From assembly GCA_963853835.1 (NCBI GenBank), contig OY970820.1, positions 45,358,907 to 45,422,906 on the forward strand: a DNA stretch of 64,000 nt, written 5' to 3'. The stretch's first letter is position 1, and every line of letters begins with the position of its first letter. The DNA is from Calendula officinalis (lineage: Eukaryota > Streptophyta > Magnoliopsida > Asterales > Asteraceae). Position numbers and translations under genes: made by a program. Under the pieces are notes generated by a model, which was not told where the DNA came from, did no database searches, and was given only the letters and a program-made list of their open reading frames with translations. Below are positions 46,127 to 58,165 of this stretch, in pieces.

Positions 46127-49100
46127 TACGATCACTGTTAAAAAAATTTCGTCCCGAAATTTAAAAAAAAATATATATTTAATTATAGGTTAAGCGTCAG
46201 GAACAAGGAGTGGATGTTTTTCATTTCATTAGGTTTCTTATTGGTGATGACGGTTAATAATTTATATTCATTGGTTTGTTGTATTAATCCGTGACTTTAA
46301 TAATTCCACATTCTATTATGTAATTATAAACACGTTGGCCACCCGTTTTTATAATATAATAATACAATGTTTCTTCATCATTGTCTCTTCATAACCTTAT
46401 TTATAATTTGATGATATGCACGTGAGGGATAGTGCGTGAAAGAAATATATATTATGATTAACAAGGAGATGTATTTAGTATTTATAGCTGTTACGGAAAT
46501 TGAATCGAAAACCTAAATGTGTAAACAATAATATGGTCAGCAAGGGGAGGCACTAGTGATTTATTGTTGAATAAATGTTATTCACGAATATTAATTTGGA
46601 ATTGTTAAGAGAGAAGAAAAAAAATATTTTAATCAAATCTGGTAGTCATACTCCACCATTCTTGATATTTGTTTGGAAGATATGATGAAGTGACTCAACT
46701 CTTTAATGTGAAACGACTTTTAGCAACTTTTATTTATCACTTTTTGAAAATGATATTTAGCAATGTTATTTTGATAATACTGTATCTAAAATAATGGAAG
46801 TACCGCTACGTAAAAAGAAAATTATTTAATTTTAGTAGTTTTTTTTCTTTCAGTAATTGATATATAACGACGATTGTCGGGTCTGCGCTATGTAGCGGGA
46901 TTTAAATACACGTAATTTTATCTAATGTTATGTTATAATATTAAATTTCAAAAACTTGTATATTCTCCACAAGACATTATACAAAAAGCAAATTTATCAT
47001 CCACAACAAATCAATCGAATACTTTTGCCATTTATTTCTTTAAAGCTCTTATTCGCCGTAAAATGAATGCAATGGAACATACTTGAATCATTTTATTAAA
47101 AACTCAATTTAATAAATTGCTCAAAAATGACTATAAATTCATTGAATATATAATAGAAAATATATGATCTAACTTATGTGACAAAACAATTGTAGTTTTG
47201 TAAATTACTAGAAAAATGAAATTATGGAATAAATATATTCTAGTTTTATGTTAAATAAAATTTAGAATTAAAAAGATAATTTAATTGTCTCGAGAGGAGA
47301 GGTGAAAACACAAACAAAAAAAAAAAAGTGAAAATATAAACAATTTGATGGTAACTTGATTTGAACGGTGGTCAAAAGAAAGCAATGCTTTAAAGGCAAC
47401 TTAGTATAGCCACTTGGGCATTCAAAATTTTGGATAACTATTTCACTATATATAATGATTTTATTTATTTGTTTTTTTTTGAACAATATCAATTGAATGA
47501 TAAATGTATATAAAGAGAAATGTATTTAGTTCATGTGTAATAGTGATTTCTTGTATGAAGACGCCTAATGTTGTGTCATTATACCTTTTCTTTTATAGTA
47601 TATTATCCAATATATTTATTGCTCTTATACGAGTTGGAGTAAATTAAGAGAATTACCAAGAGAAATTTTTTGTTATGTGTTAATTATAATTGTTATGAGC
47701 ATATTTGTTCATATAACTGGCTAGAAAGTGATAAGAGTGACTCATTAATCGAGAAATTATTCATGTGAAAATATAATGAGATAAAAATAGATTATTAAAA
47801 TATGAGAATTTGTTATGAATTGTTCAAGTCAAGTTAAATGAGAAAAACGTGATTATGAGAAATTATTAAATTCAGTCGAGAAAGTTGTTGAACCAAAGTA
47901 TTGTGTTGAGTATTATATATTCTTGAGTAAGTATTAAATCTAGAGTAATTACTGAAATAAGTAAAAGAGATAAATAGTAAGTGGATTGACCAATAAAATT
48001 GTATTTCTGAGTGAGATATATATGCATATGATTGGAGAATTTATAAGGATAATTAAGAATAATTAATTTCATGTGATGCTATAATTATCAAGTTGTAAGA
48101 AATTCATAAATTAATGGTGCAAATGAGAAGTAACAAGTACTATAATTATATAAATAATGAGAAATTGTGAAATTAGAGTAATGAAAATTTTATTATGATT
48201 TATATGAGTAAATTATTATAATAGCGGTAAAAGATAAAGATTTAAACTAATGGAGAACTAGTAAATTAAGTTAAGCGAATAAATTATTAAAATGAATCAA
48301 ATGAGAAAATTTTATTTATGAGCAGATATTAAAATTTAATTAAGGGAATTATTGAGTTAAATTATTAAAATGAATGTCATCAAATATTACGCTTAATGGA
48401 ATAATTATTGATTCGAGAATGGTTACTGAAATGAGAAAAAAATATTAAGTGAATTAAGAATTAAAATGCTATGAGTTGCAAAATTGAGGAAAGTTAAAAA
48501 AAATAAAATAAAGTAATGACGAAATTTTTATGACAAACGAGAAAATAATTAGAGAGTTATTTAACTGGGGTATAATTAATTGTGAGATAAATTGTGATGT
48601 TGTGTTATGTGCATTTATTGTGAGCTTAATCGAACTAATTAAATGTGTGACGTTCAGGATTCATTAGTTACGAGTATTAGTTATCCCGAAGTTAGACTTC
48701 CGAGTTTTAATTGAGCAAGTGTTTTGGCAAGTGCGGGAGGACGGCCGGAGGGCCAAGGCCGAATCATATTTAATTCATGAGCCCAATTTCTATTTTAGAG
48801 AAGGGACCGGTTGTTTACTTGTACTTTTGGAGAAAATGATTATTTTATTTATTTAAAAAAAAGAACTTTTGAATTTCCCCTGATTTTGGGGATGTTATAT
48901 ATACGTTTTGTAGAAATTCTCGAGTGCTTGATTTTGTGTACGTGATACATGAAGTGCAATTAATCTATCTAATGTAAATGTAAGCCAAGCGACCTAATTC
49001 TAAGGTATATGCCAAGTGAATAAAATATGATGCAATTGTGTAGGCAATGTAACTCTATATGAAATGCAAGCATATATAAAATGAAACTCTAAATGAAATG

Positions 49101-49198
49101 CAACTTTATATGAATGAGACTTTTGATGCCACGAAAACGTTTTGACCCAAAATCTTTTTGTAGTTATAGATTAGACTCGCTAATTCACTATAACCATT
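46127..49198 (-). other. Internal region of the large-LTR element, non-coding
   Basis: It is about 3.1 kb, very AT-rich and without gag, pol or any long frame. TTTCGTCCCGAAATTT (palindromic, about 46147-46163) follows the left LTR. The only G+C-rich part is near 48690-48760. Confidence 0.8.
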
Positions 49199-49210
49199 GC
49201 TCTGATACCA
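49199..49210 (-). other. Primer binding site of the large-LTR element
   Basis: The minus strand reads TGGTATCAGAGC, complementary to initiator Met-tRNA, three bases from the LTR edge at 49214. Confidence 0.9.
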
Positions 49211-51687
49211 TTCTGTCACACCCCGCCAAAAAAATAATTTTATAGTAATAAATGTTTGAGGAAGAACGAGATGTAACATTCATGAGTAACACAACTATGA
49301 TTATTATAAACAATAAATGTTCAAAAGTTTCAATAAATAATTGATTTAAAGTATGTCACAAAATTTAATGTAACTGAAACGATTGAAAGTAAAAGTTAAT
49401 GTTTGGAAATGAAAAGACATTCGTGGCATCTCGACAATATGCATGCTTGTGATCCAAATGCAACATATGACTCATGCTTCAATGAATTCCCTGAAAAACA
49501 TAAGTAAAATGATCAACAAAAATTATTGAGTGAATCCACAGGTTTAAAGAATGTTTTGAGTTATCCAAAATGTTTGCGAGCCATTATGGCTAAAAATGTT
49601 GTGATGATATGATGTTTGAAAATGATTTGCACAAAGGCAATATTGAAATGATTTTTGACATGTGGAAACATGTAAATAATTTAATAAAATTGTATAAACT
49701 GGTATCCTAAAAAGGATATTAAAAATGTAATGAACTGATATCCTTGAAAGAATATTAAAAACCAACATGAACTGATATCCCCCAAAGGTTTGCAATGCCC
49801 TTGAGTTAAAATGCCGACCCTAAGCCCATAACCAAACTACAACTCCAAAATGATGTTACTGAATCTAAGATATGCACTCCCATGACGGTTCGGTAGACCG
49901 TTAAAACTGATCAAACAAATGTGGGAGGGTGAGTCTCAGTCGATAGTACTATATGCATATCCAGGGTCTAGTCGCAACTAGCTAATGGTTACAGTATGTA
50001 GGCATCTACCAATGTCACTACATCTTGTCTTAGTTCGAGCATAAAGGACTGAATGTCATGTTCTGAGTAATGTATCATCACAATAAAATATGAATAATAA
50101 AAGTGATTTTGTATGTTTTTCACCCCTGTTGTAAAATAGTATATAAAAATGTGATAAAAAGTGGGGCTGTGGACTCACTGTCATTGTGAGATTGTTAAAT
50201 ACGTAGCGATAAATAATGTAACTGTTTATAAAAGCCTTTGATATGTTTTTCACCCCAAAGTTGTAAAACAGTAAAAAAAATAAAGTAAAAGAGGGGCCGT
50301 GGATTCACCTGATGCAATGCTTCCAAAAGATTCAAATAATGAAATAATCCTTCCAACCAAACAATAATAGATTCCTATATGCAATAGAAAGATAAACTAA
50401 ATGAGCAATATGTTGATGATTTTATTGAATTGACTTTGTATCTTGCATACGATGTTTTGTAATTTGTAAGTTTTGGGATTTGGTTTATTTGATAAAAATA
50501 TATTGGGTAGTTGTACCATTGATAAGTATTTAAATAATTATAAATGAATAATGTAAAGAGTAAAGTTTAATAAGTATAAATATTAAATAAATAAATGATT
50601 ATTTAAATAGAACAAAACGTTAATCTAATACATAACATTAGATATTATTTATATAATTAAATAATATTGTATAATGATTTAATATAACTTAATGAATTAA
50701 ATTTGAGAATTATCAAATCAATTAAACTGATATTTTTGTTTTGGAAAAACGAATACTTGGCCAACGACAAAAGGAACCGGACTTTTATTTCTGCTGGGTT
50801 TTACATAAATTGTTGGGCCAATGATATTATCATTTAGTTTAACAGTGGGCTAAATTTTAATTCTTATTGGACTCATCACGAACTAAAAGAAACAGCCATC
50901 GGTTCCGGCTAGCGACGGTAACAGGCAGCGGCCGTTTCCGCCGGAGTTCACACACGCACACGAAATCAATAATAAAAAGAATATGAGTATACCTTTAGAT
51001 GGAGGTATCGGAAGAGAGCGAGGGCCGAGAGAGGGAGCGACGGAGACTGTAATTTTCCTGATTTCGCCCGGAGATTGGTGTGGGTTTGCCGGAGGTGCCT
51101 CTGAGTTCGCCAGTGAAGTATGAGAATGAAGATGCGCAACGAAATGGTGACGCCGACTGTTTCTGTTTCATATCCGAAGGGAGAGAGCTCGAGAGATAGA
51201 AGCGAGATGTTGGAATCGAAGACTGCGGGGGTTGGGTATTTGCCGGAGATACTGAGGTCGCCGGAGATGATAAGTTTAACACGAAGAGAGAGAGGGGCTG
51301 AGTTGCTTCTGTCTTCTTTTTGTTTGAATAGGGGTGAAAGAGGTGATAAGGTTTTATAGGTGGATTAGGATTTCTCCAAAGAAGAAGGTATAATATTATA
51401 GGGAAGGTTTTAATCTATTAAAATTTTCAAGCTAACACAACCAAATCAAGGAGAGTTGACTGGAGGGAAGGGGGGTAACGGCTGGCTTAAAAAAGAAAGG
51501 AAAGTGGGTTTTTAAATTTGGTAAATTATTGGTGATTAGATGGTATGTACAATACATTAAGTAATCTTACTAATATATAATGCATTTAGGCCTACCACAT
51601 TAGGCAACTTTTAAGGACCTCCTTAAACTTAATTTTAAGGAGCTTTCCTCTTTTGTTACTTACTTCTCTGCCTTAAAAAAAATAAAT

Positions 51688-51757
51688 CGCAGCTTTTAAG
51701 ATTCGAACCCAGGACCTCTCCTAACTTAGGACTATGTGTTAACCACTTGCTCTACAT
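51688..51757 (-). ncRNA. tRNA-like (SINE-like) segment, family B copy 2
   Basis: The minus strand has TAGAGCAAGTGGTTAACACA (A-box-like) and GGGTTCGAATC (B-box-like). The strongest of the three A boxes. A degenerate T-stem rules out a normal tRNA. Confidence 0.5.
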
Positions 51758-52747
51758 TACATTTTATTTAAAACCATTCACACTTCCCCTATTAACCTGT
51801 TACTCCAACCGATTTATCACTAACATTAACTATACCGCTTTAGTTATAGCAACAATTGACTATACCAAACTCATTTATAACCGAAAAGCATATATAACGG
51901 GCTGTATATCAACAATTTCTAGAAACAAAAGCCGTTTAATTTATAACCGAAAATCAAATTTTGACCATACCAAAACCATTTTTTAACCGAAAATCCACTT
52001 TTGACCATACATAAACAACCATCTACAATTCATGCAAAGCATTTTGGGATACAAAAATTTATAACCGAAAAGCATATATAACAGGCTATATATCAACAAC
52101 TTCTAGAAACAATTTCCGTTTAATTTATAGCCGAAAATCAAATTTTGACCATACCAAAACCATTTATAACCGAAATCAACTTTTGACCATACATAAACAA
52201 GCAGCTACAATTCAGGCCACACTATATGCTCCACGTTAATGTTTAGTGTCCGGTTCATAACAAATATATATATATATATACAATCCATTGTCAAATTGTC
52301 ATACCAACTTGAAATAACTATACATATTTCAACTAGCTACATGTAAGCAACAAAGAAAACGTATTATTCATGATTATTAACAAAATCGGGAAACGTTTTT
52401 TTAGTAAATGTTGAAATAATTACAGTCAAAGTAACAGCTTTGGACTTTTCTAAATAAGGAAACGTTTTTATGGTCTATTTTTGTAACGTCGTTGAATTGA
52501 CTGTAATTAATATGAAGATATATATCGCATGTTTACTTGGTCAATGATTAGGTGAATCCGTGATATTTACATTCATTTGGCCGTTTTTAAATTTTTACGG
52601 CATTAACTGAAATTCGTCATTAAGGTGTACACATAACGTGCATTACGCATTAGTCAATCACTCCGTTTATAAATATATCTACACTACAGTTAAAGTGATA
52701 TAGTAAACCATTGAATCACCAATATATTTTTAAAACGTTTGCAACAG

Positions 52748-53227
52748 ATGGAATGCCCCTTGTATGTACCAATAGTGAGCTTTGACTCTCTCTGCCAACT
52801 TGAGTGGACTTACAGCTGCAACTATGTCCGGGTTGATTATGTTTGGAGGGACGACAAACAAAACAACATGTGGCTTGTTTTGCTCGACAAATTTGTAAGT
52901 TGCTATTAAATAATGACATGTAGTACCTTTAAATTTCTTAACTTTACAATTACCAATTCATTGATTTCGTCTTAGGGACACAAAATCATGGCCTTTATCC
53001 CCCACATTTTAAGGACTATATATGACGGACTCAATTTACAAGGTGGTGTGTTTTCGTTGAAGGGCTTCGAGATAGATTTCTACCTACCCAAAGACTATCC
53101 ACGTTTTGGAAACTACAACTTCGTTCAAAACTATTGGATAGTAGTGTTCACTAAAAAAACCGAACTTGCTAGGATTACTATGGGAGATCTTGGATGTTTT
53201 CGCAGCTATCCATTTGCTTCCTTGTAG
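52748..53227 (+). CDS. RPA1-like OB-fold protein, two exons, in the Helitron
   Basis: Exon 1 is 52748-52894 (MECPLYVPIVSFDSLCQ..., 49 codons) and ends AAATTT|GTAAGT. Exon 2 is 52976-53227 after CTTAG and stops with TAG, joined in phase 0, giving 132 aa. The order L.W.Y...RV.YVWR, MWLVLLDKFGHKIMAFIP and FSLKGFEI matches the N-terminal OB fold of RPA70 (DUF223 family), a single-strand DNA-binding module often carried by plant Helitrons. It is much shorter than RPA1 and lacks the later OB folds and zinc motif. No stop or frameshift is seen in the model. It could be a remnant or a small single-OB protein; expression is unknown. Confidence 0.55.
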
Positions 53228-54292
53228 CAATATCCACTTTATGTGAACAACAATATTCATTGTTTTTAATCATTTAATGTTTTTTTTCATTCTATTTTCC
53301 CGTTTTAAATTATTTACTTCCATCCTATATGTAAATTGACATAATTATCGGTTGAAGTTAAAGAAAATCACGTGAGTTTCTACCATGTTATCTCTCTATG
53401 GATCAGATGATTGTTCTGGTAAATTCGTGTTATGATCGACCAATTGAAAATCATATAAATTTTTTATTTTTAGTTTAAGTTGTTGATGTTTGTTTATGAA
53501 TGTTGTGATTTAGACAAGCATGTTGATATAAGTTAACCACTTCAACTGCTTGATTATTTTGATTTGTTCCAGATACTAATATATATAAGCTTTAACGTCA
53601 CCAGAACTGAACCATCATTTCTCTATTTAAAAGGCCCATATTTACTTTCACAAAAAAGGTCAATTTCGGATCTGATCCTACCATCACTAATGTCAGCACC
53701 TACCATCACTACGCACCACCACTCATCACCATCGCTATTGTCACCACCACCGGTACTGTCGTCACTTCGAAAAATAGTTACGAGTACCCGCCGCCGCATT
53801 GCGCGGGTACCCTGCTAGATATTTAGTATACGGGTGATTTAAAATTGTGTTTAATGTTTCGGTTATTGCTTTTTGTACCAATTGACTAGATGGAGTTAAT
53901 GGATCACTATGAATTATAAAATTTGATTTTTGATTCGATTCGTAAATATGTTGTGTCACCAACTCGTTGACTAACTGATTGGTGATTTCATGCAACCAAA
54001 TATGATTAATGCATCAAATGATTTTGTGTACTGATGAGACATGAATTCTAGGGTTTCACCAAACTTAAATGCACCCTAGTTGTTATCATAAATGATATTA
54101 GGGTTCTTCGCTAGACATAAATGCGAGTAATTGATTTCATAAATTATTATAGGGTTCATGGGCACTATTAGGGTTACAATAAATGTCGAATTAAATACCC
54201 AAATTTTCGGGTTGTCACAAAAGGGCAGGGAAACGGATTAGGAGAGGGAGATTGTTTGTGTTTCGGTGTCTACTTAGGGGCCAAGTTGCTAA

Positions 54293-54719
54293 TCTTACTA
54301 CTATATAAAGCATTTAGGCCTACCCCATTAGGCAAGTTTAAGGAGCTCCTTAAACTTGATTTTAAGGACCTTTCCACTTTTGTTAGTTAGTTCTCTACCT
54401 TTAAAAAAATAAATCGCGGCTAATAAGATTCGAACCCAAGACCTCTCCTAACTTATCACTATGTGTTAACCACTTGCTATACATTACACTTTGGTAACAC
54501 CACCCACACTTAATAACAAAAGTCTGTTACTCGAAAACTATTTTACCCAATAACATTAAATATACGACGCTGTAAATCATCAACTCTTACCAAAATTCAC
54601 ATTTTCGTTTAATTATTTATTTCTAGCAACAATTATTACCGTGTAAACGAAGAACACTTGCTCGCCACGAAATATGGTTACTGGATACCCGCCGCCGCAT
54701 TGCGCGGGTACCCTGCTAG
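54293..54719 (+). mobile_element. Helitron, family B copy 3 (short)
   Basis: It is 427 bp, starting TCTTACTACTATATAAAGC after A, ending hairpin + CCTGCTAG followed by T, so inserted at A|T as Helitrons do. Ends are nearly identical to those of copies 1 and 2. The antisense tRNA-like segment makes up much of its body. It lies 74 bp right of the large-LTR element. Confidence 0.85.
54412..54483 (-). ncRNA. tRNA-like (SINE-like) segment, family B copy 3
   Basis: The minus strand carries TAGCAAGTGGTTAACACA and GGGTTCGAATC, at the same offset from the Helitron 5' end as in the other copies. Confidence 0.45.
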
Positions 54720-55980
54720 TATCAATAAAGCCTATTTGGCTTCGGTTGAAAACAATGGTCAAGAATAGGGCCAAATAACAGTCAAACAATGATGTGTTGA
54801 CCAAAAGATGGATTTGGGGTACACATATAGTTGCTCTCCAACTAGATGTGAAATAATAGTCGACGAATGATAAATAAACATTCAAGCACTAATAAGTTAA
54901 AACTTAAAAACCACAATGGACCTAACTAATATTCAATTTTGTGACAAATTTACAAGTCAATGCTAAAACCACATTATATAATATCATAGGAATCATCATT
55001 CCATTACAATTTCAAGATCACCATCAAACTTCATACAACACTTAAAAGATGAAGGGAAAGATTAGAAAAAAAAGTCAAGTACCGATGCAATAGGGGAATT
55101 GTTCGAGTTCTCAAAGGAGTCAAAAAGATTTGTGTCAAAAGCGTGATAGAATCGGCTAACCAAATAGACACCTTAACCGAGTTAAATGGAGTTCAGGGCT
55201 GCATTGCTATCGATGATTGTTTTCCTTTTATGGGCGTGTTTCGGAGCTCGTTGGATGCTTTATTGGCGACTTAAAATCTTTTGGTTTTAGATTTGTTTTG
55301 GGTTTAGCTACTGCGCTCTTATTGCATATTTTTACGAAGTTGATTTCTATACCACAAAAAACTAATCTACCCACTACAATCATTTACACTACTTTTATAC
55401 TTCGTTTTAAATGTTATTCAATGTGATATATGAAGTAGTTTATGTGGTGCAGAATCACATCTCATATTTCTATCTTCTTGTAGTCGTATTCTTCTCTTTT
55501 GAAAAAGAAAAGGATGGTGGACTTAACGCAAATGAACACGAACAAAAAAGTATATTATTTGTGAAAAAACCTCGATAACAGTCAACCATGGATTCTAGTC
55601 ATGGAAACATCAAAATGATCGGGTTAATATTATTTTATTTTTAAACTATTTCATAGATTTTGACGTTAAAGTATTCGTTTACTCAATCATTTAAACCCCC
55701 TACATCATTTTTGCTGTCTTAAAATTATTAGGGTTCTCATTCCGGTTAAGACCTAATTTAAGTTCCTCAAACAACTACTTTTTATCTTCATTTCTAATGT
55801 TGAATTTAAAGAAAGAAAAAAAAAAACTAATTCTTACAGAAACAGCATGGAACACAAAAACTAACAACATAACTTACTACCATTATTTAGCTTGACTATA
55901 ACGTTAAATACACAAATTATATTTTTATTTATACAAAAAATTCATGATTAAAGATATGATATACTTACAAGATAGAAGGA
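54720..55980. other. No recognisable gene
   Basis: Spacer downstream of the PPD6-like gene. An open frame at 55217-55426 has no recognisable domain. Confidence 0.6.
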
Positions 55981-57409
55981 TTACACATGGAAGGAATCTA
56001 CGATAGCTTTCAAAGTTTTTTGGGATGATGGCCACTGTTTATCACTTGCACTAGCCACAAACAAGATTACCGTATTACCCTTTGCTGTAGCCTTTGCAAT
56101 ATTGTGTGAACCAGTCAATGCAAAGGGAGTCTCCAGAACATACCTGTAGTACTGAAAATATAATACCATGTCAAGTTTAGATTATTTTCTTTTTTGTAAA
56201 ATGAATTTAATAGTTGAATAAACCAATCCGAAGATGTATATAAAAGAAAGTAAAAATATGTGATTAAGAAATGAGTTTGCATACCGTTTGATCACCGATC
56301 TTCTCAATTGATGTTTCAAGTAGTTCATCATCTAAATCAAGAGTATTTCCTGTAACAAACGGGCCGAGAGAGGCAATAACCTTTTCCGGGCTCCCAATAT
56401 CTTCAATTGATGCATTAGGTTTATTGGTCAAACGTATCAAAGGGGAAGCAACGACTTGAATTTTACCCTGTTTTTCATCTTCAAATTTAACCTCAATCCA
56501 AGGTTCTGCACATTTGGGTTGACAGTAATTCCCAGATAATATGTTGGCGATACGCAATTGTTTCCATGTTGGTGGAAGGACAAACTGGTATGGCTGCACA
56601 TTTCCTGCACCCAACTAAAATCATAATTTTAACAAATACACTAACTAGAAAAAAGAAATTCTTTCAGTAAATGCTGATTAATCAAATAACATGGCATAAT
56701 TACACTTATATAACATCTCGAATTAAGTTGAAGACAAAAAGTCAATTCATAGCTCAATTAAATTACATCTTCAGCAAATTCCAGACCTAACAAAACTAAT
56801 TAAAAGGACTTGGATCCAAACTACACAAAATGCATTCAACATTTCAATTAAAGTCATATGAATGAAGAACCTAAATCAAACTAGTTCGTAAGCAGTAATC
56901 GCTCATATCATGTACTCCAATACTCCAGCCCTAAACATAACCATCAATTTGACTTTTGAGAGTCAGATTAGTCCATAAATTCAAAATTGTTGATAACTAC
57001 TGCATACATACAAATTACTACAACAAAAATACTTGTGACTTATGACATTATTCATTCAGATTTAAGTTTGAAAAGGTCGAAATCAGAAACAAAAAAATGA
57101 AAAACTACCTGCACGAAGAGCGGGAGTATCCTTAGAAGAGGCTTGAAACTGAACAAAATTAGGATCAGAACTCGATTGCGGTAAATATGAACCAACCTCA
57201 ATCTCTTTAGCCTGTGAGATTGAAGGCGAATGCAATGGAATTACGGTCGTGAACGGTACTAGCAGCGTCAATCCTTTGAGAAGCTGCCGTCTACTCGGAG
57301 ATTGGATGGAAATTGGAGAGTCGTTGACGGAGAGTGTAGGTCTGTTGGAAGAAGGTGATTTTGAAGAAGAAAAAATGGTGGATAGTGATGAAACAGAAGC
57401 GGAAGCCAT
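55981..57409 (-). CDS. PPD6: PsbP-domain protein, thylakoid lumen (PPD6-like), three exons
   Basis: This is the only convincing host gene. Exons on the minus strand: 57409-57109, 56604-56285, 56151-55981; all introns are GT-AG and phases match, giving 263 aa. The start is taken at MASASVSSLS (57409); an in-frame ATG at 57496 would add 29 residues unlike a transit peptide. The N-terminus is Ser-rich (chloroplast transit), then SRRQLLKG and a hydrophobic stretch to SQA, a twin-arginine lumenal signal. The mature part has YQFVLPPTWKQ, CQPKCAEPW (Cys pair), PFVTGNTLDLDDE, and ETPFALTGSHN near the end. The PsbP fold and the Cys pair fit PPD6, a lumenal protein with a redox-active disulfide. Family function is poorly known. 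The gene looks intact. Confidence 0.88.
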
Positions 57410-57614
57410 TGATGAAATCGAGAGAAGGTCTCCCGCTTTAATTCGGTTTTGGATGAGGTTTTCAGGTTTTGTAATGGTCGCTCTATGTGCTGCCACCCGT
57501 TTATACTTTATAGAAGTATATTATTGTTGGAAATAAAATGTTAGAATTTTTTTTTATCTATGATATTGTTTCCAAAACCATTTATATGCTGCCACTCATA
57601 TAATATTACTCGTA

Positions 57615-57648
57615 CTAGTTTATAACCCGTGAAAATTCACGGGCTGTC
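57615..57648 (-). mobile_element. Helitron 3' end (family A), other end not found
   Basis: On the minus strand a hairpin CCCGTGAATTTTCACGGG is followed by TTATAAACTAG and T. This is the same end type as the Helitron at 19271 (TTATAAGCTAG). The element extends to the right; I could not place its 5' start. Confidence 0.65.
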
Positions 57649-57732
57649 GTAATTATAGTAAGGTAACGTTGATATAATAGAAATATGATTCGTTATATGT
57701 AATTATACAAAATATTGAATAAAAAAAATTAT

Positions 57733-58165
57733 ATAGAGAACCGTTCAATGTAGTCCATCATTTTTATAAAGTCCCGAGGGATAAATCTCAGTCATTGAAT
57801 CAATCAACCTACAAATCACCACCACCACCCAAATCACATGTAATTCAATACATCAACACCATCACAACCACCATCCCATGTGTATTAAATCACATTTGAT
57901 TCAACACCGTCGACCACCGCTGCCGCCAATCTCTGTCGGCCACCATCTCCACCACTGCCAACCCCTCGCCACCGTCGGCTGCTTTCAATCACATGTGATA
58001 TGTGTATTCAATCACATGTGATTGCGGCGGCGGCGGGCGGCGATGGTCGGCGGAGGCAGTGGCCTGCGGTGGTGGTTGTGTATTTAATCACATGTGATTT
58101 GATGATGGTGGTGGTTAGGGAATTTTTTGATCCAATGGCTAAGATTTGTCCCTTGAGACTATGTT
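57733..58165. mobile_element. Fragment related to the Mutator-like MITE at 40028, with GC-rich insert
   Basis: GAGAACCGTTCAATGTAGTCC and TAAAGTCCCGAGGGATAAATCTCA match the left arm of the 40028 element; CCAATGGCTAAGATTTGTCCC near 58133 matches its right arm. The centre is GC-rich (GGCGGCGGCGG) and contains AATCACATGTGATT and variants at least five times. No TSD was found. Confidence 0.55.

Larger units (their letters stand above)
51565..53818 (+). mobile_element. Helitron, family B copy 2, with RPA-like ORF
   Basis: It is 2,254 bp, starting TCTTACTAATATATAATGC, with the 3' hairpin GTACCCGCCGCCGCATTGCGCGGGTAC and CTAG at 53815-53818. It carries the antisense tRNA-like segment and a two-exon RPA-like ORF, but no Rep/helicase. 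Position is confirmed by comparison with LTR copy A, which lacks it. Repeats of TTATAACCGAAAAGCATATATAAC occur at 51880-52190. The base after CTAG is A and not T, apparently because flanking DNA was lost. Confidence 0.85.
43203..54219 (-). mobile_element. Non-autonomous large-LTR retrotransposon (LARD-like), complete
   Basis: Two LTRs of about 2.9 kb (43203-46126 and 49214-54219, the latter with a Helitron) flank 3.1 kb of non-coding DNA. Identical AAAGG lies on both sides (43198-43202 and 54220-54224). Orientation is minus: the PBS TGGTATCAGAGC (RC at 49199-49210) is next to the right LTR, and TTCGGGACGAAATTT sits before the left LTR as in many Ty3/gypsy elements. Ends are TGTCACA... on the plus strand. 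No gag or pol exists, so it must depend on a partner. LTR copies differ at roughly 20 sites by eye, suggesting a fairly recent insertion. Confidence 0.88.
49214..54219 (-). repeat. 5' LTR of the large-LTR element (copy B, with Helitron)
   Basis: It is 5,006 bp, of which 51565-53818 is a Helitron. It has about 30 extra bases at 49641-49672 compared with copy A. The Helitron replaces the 202 bp that copy A has at 45520-45721. Otherwise the two copies are nearly identical. Confidence 0.88.
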
